A stretch of 64,000 bases of DNA, taken from Lithocarpus polystachyus (taxonomy: Eukaryota; Streptophyta; Magnoliopsida; Fagales; Fagaceae). The stretch spans positions 36,789,454-36,853,453 of the forward strand of contig CM066164.1 in assembly GCA_033629205.1 (NCBI GenBank), in the 5' to 3' direction. Shown here in pieces: positions 56,821 through 64,000 of this stretch. Position 1 is the stretch's first letter. Each line of letters opens with the position of its first letter. Both the position numbers and the translations under genes were made by a program. Under the pieces are notes generated by a model. It saw nothing but the letters and a program-made list of their open reading frames with translations, had not been told where the DNA came from and searched no databases.

Positions 56821-57298
56821 TGGAAAGGCCAACCATTCAGTTAGCCTAGCAAAGCACCCATAAGAGGTTTCTCCAACTGTTCCATCTATATGTATACGAG
56901 GTTTCTTAGGTTTTTCATAGACAACTTTACCCTCTCGATCTTGCAGTTTACCCATAGATGAAAAAGGGAAAAAATGCATATTGAAAAGATATGGATAAGA
57001 AAAAAATTTGAATTTAACCAGATGCTAAATCAACTTCTACCTTTGTGGTCTTGGACAACCTGACTTCACAGTAAAAGTAACTTTCAAATCATTATGAAAA
57101 ATTCTTAGTTATGGCTCTCAAAAGACTCTTTGGATTGTCAACATAATAATTGGCCACACTAGGCAAACGATGTGCATGCATGAATAAAGACCTTGCTTCA
57201 TAAACCGTTTCAATTGACTCCATATGAATGAAAAAACACTTGACAGATGAAGAAGTTGGGTCTTTTTTCTTTTCTTCTTTGTCTCCATCCTTAAACAC
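56821..57298 (-). pseudogene. RNA-dependent RNA polymerase (RDR3/4/5-like) gene fragments
   Basis: Two minus-strand pieces. 57298-57092 reads VKCFFIHMES followed by EARSLFMHAHRLPSVANY, which resembles the conserved region before the catalytic core of RDR-gamma proteins. 56955-56830 reads LQDREGKVVYEKP then RIHIDGT, resembling the following LIHTDGT box. The order is as in an RDR gene with an intron between. No catalytic DxDGD region is present. The call rests on recognition by eye and is less certain than the Sec14 fragment. Confidence 0.5.
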
Positions 57299-58303
57299 TA
57301 ATCAATATAAAGAAAACATCAATTACACTAGATCTTTTAACAAGTCAAAATTGAAAAGACACATGTTCTATTTGTTGGAATGTCCTGATTACATTAACCT
57401 AGAATATAAAAGCATGCAACCAAAGAGTCCTGGGCTCATATAAATTATGTGTGGACATACAAAAAGGGCATGCATTCAAGAATCACCCAGAAAATAGAAA
57501 TGTAAGAGAATAAAGAATGCGCAAGCAGACATTACTGATGCTAAAACAAACAGACTCTACACATATAACCAAGTATAAAGCTCAGTCAGTCTATTAACAA
57601 GGTCAACATCCTTTAAATTTTGTGAGTCATTATCATATACAGGCTTGTTAACATAGTCTTTTTCCACTCTCTCCAAATTCATATATACACATACATTTAT
57701 ATAATCCACATTCACTGCCGTTTTATTGATATGACAACGAATGTTATAATTTCTTAAACACAGAGCTACCTTCCAATAATGTCCCTTCATATTCAAGTTC
57801 ACTAGTCATCAAATTAAAAACCATTTAGGTCTCAACAATAAAATGCGAACAATACTCCATGTCGAGTATACCATGTTCTAATTAACCACATTACTATTAT
57901 TATCCTTCCCTCAAAAAAATTAAATAACTAACGTAAATTGCATTGGGAACTATCAGCTACATTGAGCAAGTGTAAAAAGGCATGGTTGAAATTTTCTAAT
58001 TTGTTTTTATGTCTTCTAATACATCTACTTCCCTACTTCTTGCTTCATATATACTGATGTGGGACCTTCAAATTCATATAAAACCAACAAAAGCAGGAAT
58101 ATATCTGATTTTTATTTTTATTTTTTTCCTAATATAGTTGTATAAGTTATAAGGAATAGTTGTATTTGTTTTACCAGAGGATTCACAGTTTCTTTCCCAT
58201 GGAAAGTCCCCATCAAGCATTGCCACCCTGAATATATTAAAGGCATCATATTAATATCACATAACAAAATTTTGCAAAAAATAGTGTAACAATTAATACA
58301 CCT
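57299..58303. other. CACTA interior, unrecognised
   Basis: A minus-strand open frame at 57802-57557 (81 codons) matches nothing I know. A possible small minus-strand exon lies near 58233-58175 with plausible AG and GT borders. No function assigned. Confidence 0.35.
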
Positions 58304-61300
58304 TCAATTTGGTACCTGAGACATGGAGAAACTATCTCCACCTTGGCTAATTTGGGCAAACATTGCATTCACGCGCGTCATCACTTCGGCCATTTGTTGT
58401 TGGTGCCGTGCGTCTATCAAGGAGAGTTGTTCTTGGTGCTTTGCTTCTATCGAGGAGAGTTGTTCTTGGTGCCTTGCTTCTGATTGGGCAAGTTGTTCTT
58501 GTACTTGGGCTAGTTGCTCAGTCACTCTAGAGGAGTGGTTCTCCAACTCCGAAATCCTTTGCGTTGTTCTGCTTGGCAATGATGGGGTTGAGGTAAATTG
58601 TGAAGCATTTGTGGCACTTCTTCCAGATGGGGTGATCCCTAATGCCACCCCACGTACACGTCCAACGTGCTCTGGACCAAACACCTGAGCATAGGCATCG
58701 TTTTTGGACCAAAGAACTCCACTACCAGGCTCTCCTCATAGTCGTATGCCTGGTTGCGTCAAAAGTTCTTCCAACTTATTCTGTACGGTTTCTAACAAGA
58801 ACCAAATAACATATTAAACACCATAAACAATACAAACACAAAATACATTCAAATTCGATTCGAATTGTGTTTACTATGTTCTCTTGCGCACGGGGCGTAA
58901 CACCAGTCCCATCTCTCCTACGGTATACTTTTAGATACACGTCTGCGCGCTCGACCGAAGCCCGGTTCGCTTTCGCCTACATGATGAACAAAATGTCATA
59001 CAATAAACACAAACGCACTCAAATTTTTCATGTTGTTTATCATTTGGAGTACACTGTGGTGTTCATAAATTCTAAGTTTATATCTACCACCAACAAGAAT
59101 GTAAAAGAGTATTTTCAACATTTAGTGTAATTCAGAAGCATAAAATAAGCTTATGTGATACACGAATACAGTAGCACCTGTAATGTATTTCTTACCATGT
59201 TGTTAGAAATTTGTGCAAAACTTTGAGCCCTAGATGTTGCAATCTCTTTCTGTTTACCTCGACTGACCTTATTTTTGTCACTTAATGTTGTTGAGGACTC
59301 TTTTTTCGGCATACGTGGCACTACTTCATTGGCAACCCATGCCACATCAACATATTATTGATTTTTTGGGAAAATCTATTTAAAGCCCAAAACAAGCTCA
59401 TATCTCATTCAACTACATGGATTGGACCCTCATGGCCCGCGAGATCCTTACTTCAAGAGGCGGATGCATGGCCCATATTACCTCTCTTACACTCATGGCA
59501 AACGGCTTCTTCAACAAGAGCCCATATTTACACAAAATGACAACAAAACCCGAGATACGTCATCTCATCTTCGGCTTATGATCCAAGCTCATAAGTCTCT
59601 TTGGGGAAACTTTGGGAGTTGTGGTTTGGAGGGCCAAGAGATATGTTCAGTAAAGCTCCAGCGGTTCAAGGTTGATAAAAGAAACATGTTGCTTGACGTG
59701 TCTTCTTCAACTCCCTAAACTCTGACGAGTCCGTGTGTAACGGGTAACATATAGTAAGCACCTCTTATCACATAGCGCTTAAAATGATATAATTCCTCAT
59801 TGCTCTTTTCCTAAAGCTCAATATGTATCATATCACAAATGCTCAATATACCCAGCCATCTAAATGCTGGGAAAATAATTGTTCATTCAGCCCCCAGCTG
59901 TTGCTATACAAATTTAGAAACTCCATTATATTATTCTACATAAATCTTATTACTACTTTTAGCTAAAATCCAACTCAAATACATGGCCTAATCTGATTGG
60001 CTATCTTTTATCTCTCTCTATATACAAAATATTCATGATATCCTTGATACCCAGCTGCTGTCTGCCACAATCTGACCTTGTATTTTTCTGCCAACTGCCA
60101 GAGTAAAGCTTTAAATACTCTTTTTACTCACCAAGATCATGTCACAACACAATGAGACCTTGACAAAATCTCTAAAGCTTCATTAACCTTCAACCAACCC
60201 TTCTATTACTTGCTAGAAATGTGTTGTAATGGAACCTTGCACCAAAAACACAAACACCCAAAAAAGGAAACATTTCCAACTGATCCCCAGCAGTGCATTC
60301 AGCACTTGAAACCTGGCTGGAAGTGATATCATCAGCCACTTAATCCTAAAATCCCAGCAGCTAGCTGTTATATCAAAAATAGCAAGATGCCCTTCAAAGA
60401 GATCTTACCATTTTTCAGCCAAATCCAAGAAATAAATGCTGAATGACCTACCCAGCAGTCAGAAATCACCCATCAGAAATCACTCATGATAGCTGTCACA
60501 ACTTTTACTGACAGCTGGGACAGCTTTCTATCACAGCTTTTCCTGACAGCTGGGACAGCTTTCTGTCACAGTTGGGACAGCTACCCAGCAGCTTGAGCAT
60601 TACCTTTTTTTCCTCATTTGGTTAAAACCAAAACCAACTTTAGAAACTACATTTCTCTTGCTAAAATACTTTCCTTTTCAGCTTCTTTTTCCCCAGCAAC
60701 TCTTACCCAAAATAGCAAGAATACCTTAAAGTCAAACATACCATTTTTGGGCCAAATCTTAAGACTGATTCTCTGAAAATTTATTGTTATTTGGGACAGA
60801 TTTTGGCTGAGATTTTTTGCTAAAGTATCCCCTAAAACTTAGCTTTAAAGAGACCCTTCATGAACACCTCAAAGGAGGGAGAAAAAAAGGAGAACGAATG
60901 GAGGAACAACTCTCTCATCACCTTATCTGTTCTCTCTAAGCTCTAAATGGAGTTCTAAACTCCTGAGTTTTCAGTTTCAAAATGAGGAACAAAGCTCTCC
61001 AGCCCTTAGCTCACAAATACTCTTCATAAGACTTCATACATCCTCTAACAGAAAATCCCAGCAGTAAATTCCAGCAACACTACTAAACACACTACAGCAC
61101 TATTACCTTTCTTATACTCATTCTCTCACTCTCTATATTCAGAAAATACACCTATCTTACTGCTTCTATCTCCAAATACCAAAATACATCTCTATGCTCT
61201 CATCTTACAAAATCTTTCCTCTTGGAAAGCAACCTCTACAATTTCTCCAGCTGTTATAATCTCATATGTTTACTGTCTTTAACCTCCATATCTCACATAC

Positions 61301-61389
61301 TATCATATATCATACATACTACAAACACTACATCCCACAAAACATCTATATCTTTCATTATCTCCACGTTTCTCAAGAGATGTCAAACA

Positions 61390-61615
61390 TTCATACTAAA
61401 AGCCCTTCTCATGGAAGGCATAAACTTCTAATGTTAAAGCCCTTCGCTTAGAAGGCACCAAAATCTCATATCAAAGCCCTTTTCTTAAAAGGCACAACTA
61501 CTTCTTACAAAAGCCCTTCTCTTAGAAGGCACAACTAGTTCTTGCATAAAGTCCTTCCCTTAGAAAGCACAAATACTCCATACAAAAGCCCTTTTCATGG
61601 AAGGCAACACTATTT
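61390..61615. repeat. Minisatellite, about 35-bp unit, 6-7 copies
   Basis: The core AAAGCCCTTCTCTTAGAAGG recurs with variable spacers. Each core is itself partly palindromic (CCTTCTC/GAAGG). Confidence 0.8.
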
Positions 61616-61659
61616 ATAACATCACAACAATTAAAAGAGCATTGTTAAGGGGAAAAGTC

Positions 61660-62175
61660 ATTCAAGTGCATGATAAGAGGGGCAAGCTTAACCAGCCCCT
61701 ACACATAGCTGGGCATACTCTTTCTCCCTCCAGTTGCACCCATTTTTCCCCCTTAATGTTGAAGTTACCATGGTAAACTGCCCCTCTACCGCTGGGGCCA
61801 CTCTGCTGGAATGTTATCAACTCTCAGAAGCTGTACCGCTGGGGCTGCAAACCATCATAGATAAGTTTTTCTGCTTCTATATCTTTAAATTTACTTCATT
61901 GAATACATGATTACTTCACATTTAAATACATATTACTCCATTCCAACTACTTTTACAACTATTAACCAAAGCTTAAACTCATTTAAATGCATGATAAAAG
62001 GAGCGAACTTAACCAGCCTCTACCGCTGGTATCCTGCTAAAATCCTACCAGCACACTGATGCTACACAGCTGGAGCTATAAGCCATACAAAGATAAGTGA
62101 TTTTGTTCCCACATCCTTAAATTTACTTTATTAAGTACATGACTAATTACCTCCAAATAAATACTACTTTATTTC
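61660..62175 (+). repeat. Direct duplication, about 280-bp unit, 2 diverged copies
   Basis: Both copies share GCATGATAA, TTAACCAGCC, a CCGCTGG box, and CTTAAATTTACTT in that order. Confidence 0.65.
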
Positions 62176-62664
62176 AATTGTTTTTATATCAAACTCATAT
62201 TACGTGTTTCTCCGATCATTATCGTGATTCTTAGACTTTCGTTTTAATAGCTTGGTAGGCTTAAAAGTACGCTGGTAGCCATTGGACCACGTGGCCCAAT
62301 GTTGAGTTCCAAACGCAACTCCCTAAAAAGAACCCGGGCCTAATAAGGTCACCTCTCTAAAGGATTACACGTGGCTAGGCAACCGAAAAAAGGCCCCCGA
62401 ACAAATGTCTGCAACCGCATTTAAGTAATACGTTAAGAACTGCGTTGTGATCTTGTAAGTACCAACATAAACTAGTTAAAAAGCATGTTTTTAGTATTAA
62501 AGGAAGAAGATGCATCATAACCCAAGTATGGAATAGGACATAAACAGTGGAGGAAATGGACTAAGGAGTATGTAAGCCTTTGCCTACAGCCTAAGTTACA
62601 TAGATTAGCCAATGCAGCAAGATAAGTGAGCTAGGATAAAATTGCTATTACATCTATTCACTAT

Positions 62665-62692
62665 GACACATTATATATATATATATATATAT
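62665..62692. repeat. (AT)n microsatellite
   Basis: About 13 AT units. Confidence 0.85.
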
Positions 62693-63893
62693 ATTTCTTA
62701 TTGAGACTCCTGGCATAAATATGATGAACTTGCATACCCTTGTAGTGTTCGTAGTCCTTAACCAATCTCTAAATAATAGTAATCTTAAGTTTATGTTGTT
62801 CATGGGGGCAAAACAACTCTATCACATCTACTAGAAAATGCCTTGAGCTACATTAATTATATTATACATAACCAGAAGATTTAGGTGAAACATGGCAAAC
62901 AAGATTTCATTCACTAACTTGTGACTAAAATGAGATAGATGAATAAAGTAGCAGTATCACAGTTTTCTCATGAAACCAATAGTTGACCATCTCCCTCCAC
63001 TGGTCATCCATTACTCTCGACGGTGTAGAGGTCAATAGTTGTTCCTTTGTCACCCCAAGTTTAACGTGATCCTTCTTCAACTTCGTCCTTTGATTTCTCC
63101 TGAGGACCCCGAGTATATGCATTGCCCATCCCATTTGATCGGGTGGTTGAACAATATCGGGGTCAATGAGATACCGTTTCTGAAATGCAAAAGTGGAGTT
63201 AGCAAAACACAGGCATGGACCCTACTAAATATGGCATTTAATTACGACAGTGGCTGTAAATGACTGTTACTTACACTTATTTTCATATTACCTCAATTTC
63301 CGTCCAACAATCTAGTTTAAATTTTTCAGGGACTTGTGGCCACGCAGCAGGGACAAGTGGACATAACCACCCATTGTGGAAAAAAGTTCCCAACCACCTC
63401 ACGAACGTTTTACTGTCCGGACCAATCGGTTGCCCTTGATCGTTTAACTGCAACGGGATCTTCTAGGATCCATCCAATGCCCATATCTCAGCTAGCTTTG
63501 TAGGGCCACGTCTTTTAAGCCTATTTTCTTCTGCTGCTGGGCTTTGTTAATAATCATCTATATATACAAAACCACCAATATTAGGGCTGAATTATCAATT
63601 CCCACAAGTAATGAAACATATCACACCACGAAAAAATTAGTCATCTAGCTAGTTAATGTGATATTAAGGGTTTATAATTTCATTTAAACAAAAAATTTTC
63701 AACATTTATGCAGGAGAGATTTCAGGAGGCGATTTTGCATTTAATTATTAATGTAGTGGTTTTATGGGACCATTGTAAACTATTTTTACACTACACTGAA
63801 CTATTAAAAGCATAGTCTGCCTAGAAAAGTTATAGTAAAAGAAAAGAAAAATCAATAGGATATTTATTCGAAGACATGTTAAGTACCAGGGGC

Positions 63894-64000
63894 CTATATC
63901 TCATCGTCATTAGAGGCAGTCGGTCTTGCCTCCTGAGAAATATGGGCTTCCTCATCTTGTGCCTCCATCTTTTGTAGTCCATATGCTTCCTCATCTTGTG
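63894..64000 (-). CDS. C-terminal end of an unidentified acidic ORF (cut by the window edge)
   Basis: The minus strand is open from the window edge to TAG at 63896-63894. It reads an acidic tail with a repeated QDEEA motif and ends NDDEI. Its position upstream of the Transposase_24 gene in the same strand suggests the end of the main CACTA transposase (TNP2 type), but the visible 35 codons do not show it. Confidence 0.35.
   Translation of the reverse strand, partial: QDEEAYGLQKMEAQDEEAHISQEARPTASNDDEI

Larger units (their letters stand above)
59350..62955. other. 3.6-kb segment interrupting the CACTA gene
   Basis: No open frame worth calling. It has CAGCTGGGACAGCTTTCTGT-type repeats near 60500-60580, a minisatellite at 61390-61615, and a diverged direct duplication (61660-61945 and 61975-62175). 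The noncoding, repeat-rich content suggests a large nonautonomous retroelement (LARD-like), but I could not find matching ends. Confidence 0.4.
58304..63560 (-). pseudogene. En/Spm-associated Transposase_24 (Ptta) gene, broken
   Basis: Minus-strand pieces in family order: RRGPTKLAEIWAL then KIPLQLNDQGQPIG and KFKLDCW (63560-63292); a second exon (63179-62961) with a RRNQRTKLKKDHVKLG motif and DDQWREMVNYW; KNKVSRGKQKEIATSRAQSF (59345-59197); RRRDGTGVTPRAQENI (58978-58865); and the last exon 58784-58304 with FGPEHVGRVRGVALGITPS followed by a Gln/Glu coiled coil. In-frame stops near 63530, 63460 and 58740, plus a 3.6-kb interruption after the second exon, make it nonfunctional. Proteins of this family accompany the CACTA transposase and are thought to bind DNA. 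Confidence 0.75.
54765..64000 (-). mobile_element. Decayed En/Spm (CACTA) transposon, left end to window edge
   Basis: The left end is a dense array of subterminal repeats. A Transposase_24 (Ptta/En/Spm) type gene reads on the minus strand from 63560 to 58304, and gene-like fragments lie between. The expected CACTA terminus is degenerate (TATACAAAAAAACG at 54769). The right end and the main transposase would be beyond 64000. A segment of about 3.6 kb interrupts the transposase-associated gene. Confidence 0.65.

Noticed and set aside
1..64000. tRNA or rRNA genes
   Set aside because: None seen by eye. The tRNA-like 18-base matches are primer binding sites only.

Overview
This is plant nuclear DNA. 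There are no bacterial-type operons. The only host gene is split by about 21 GT-AG introns, and most of the window is transposable element sequence: L1-type LINEs, two Ty3/gypsy elements of the Tat lineage, an En/Spm (CACTA) DNA transposon and several short TIR elements. The style of the Tat polyproteins suggests a woody eudicot, perhaps of the oak/walnut group, but that is an impression rather than a database result.

Layout. 1-2149: AT-rich sequence holding copy 1 of a duplicated block. 2150-15092: a decayed plus-strand LINE, interrupted at 4535-14525 by a minus-strand Tat element (element 1; 607-bp LTRs, TSD acaag). 15093-18378: the end of copy 1, then an inverted broken piece of an NSF gene (exons 17 to 13 on the minus strand), then a MITE. 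18379-24370: copy 2 of the block, carrying its own minus-strand LINE (18762-21930, exact 10-bp TSD) and a TIR element. 24371-27107: AT-rich sequence with a foldback and a TIR element containing a GA-rich minisatellite. 27108-38017: a very young plus-strand Tat element (element 2; 761-bp LTRs with 2 differences, TSD agtgg). 38018-41343: intergenic, with a hAT-like GC-rich element and a CT-rich minisatellite. 41344-54042: a divergent NSF-like (vesicle-fusing AAA+ ATPase) gene whose introns hold three LINE fragments. About 54765 to the window end: a decayed CACTA transposon with subterminal repeats, a broken Transposase_24-type gene, and fragments that look like Sec14/SFH and RNA-dependent RNA polymerase exons.

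The most interesting system is shared by both Tat elements. Each carries gag-pro-pol on one strand and a separate spliced gene on the opposite strand, convergent with pol. A tandem-repeat 3' UTR lies between the two 3' ends. In element 2 the antisense gene has three coding exons with consistent splice phases, an uninterrupted 719-codon reading frame and its own TATA box outside the LTR. In element 1 the same layout survives with intact splice sites and three TAG stops. Element 2 also has a single in-frame UAG between gag-pro and pol, followed by CAAUCA, which matches the tobamovirus-type leaky-stop context. Simple decay of a CAG codon is the competing explanation. In element 1, 8 of 10 nonsense codons are TAG, as expected from deamination at methylated CAG (a plant CHG site).

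The host story is a divergent NSF paralogue that stays open through 22 exons beside an inverted, broken NSF copy about 25 kb upstream.
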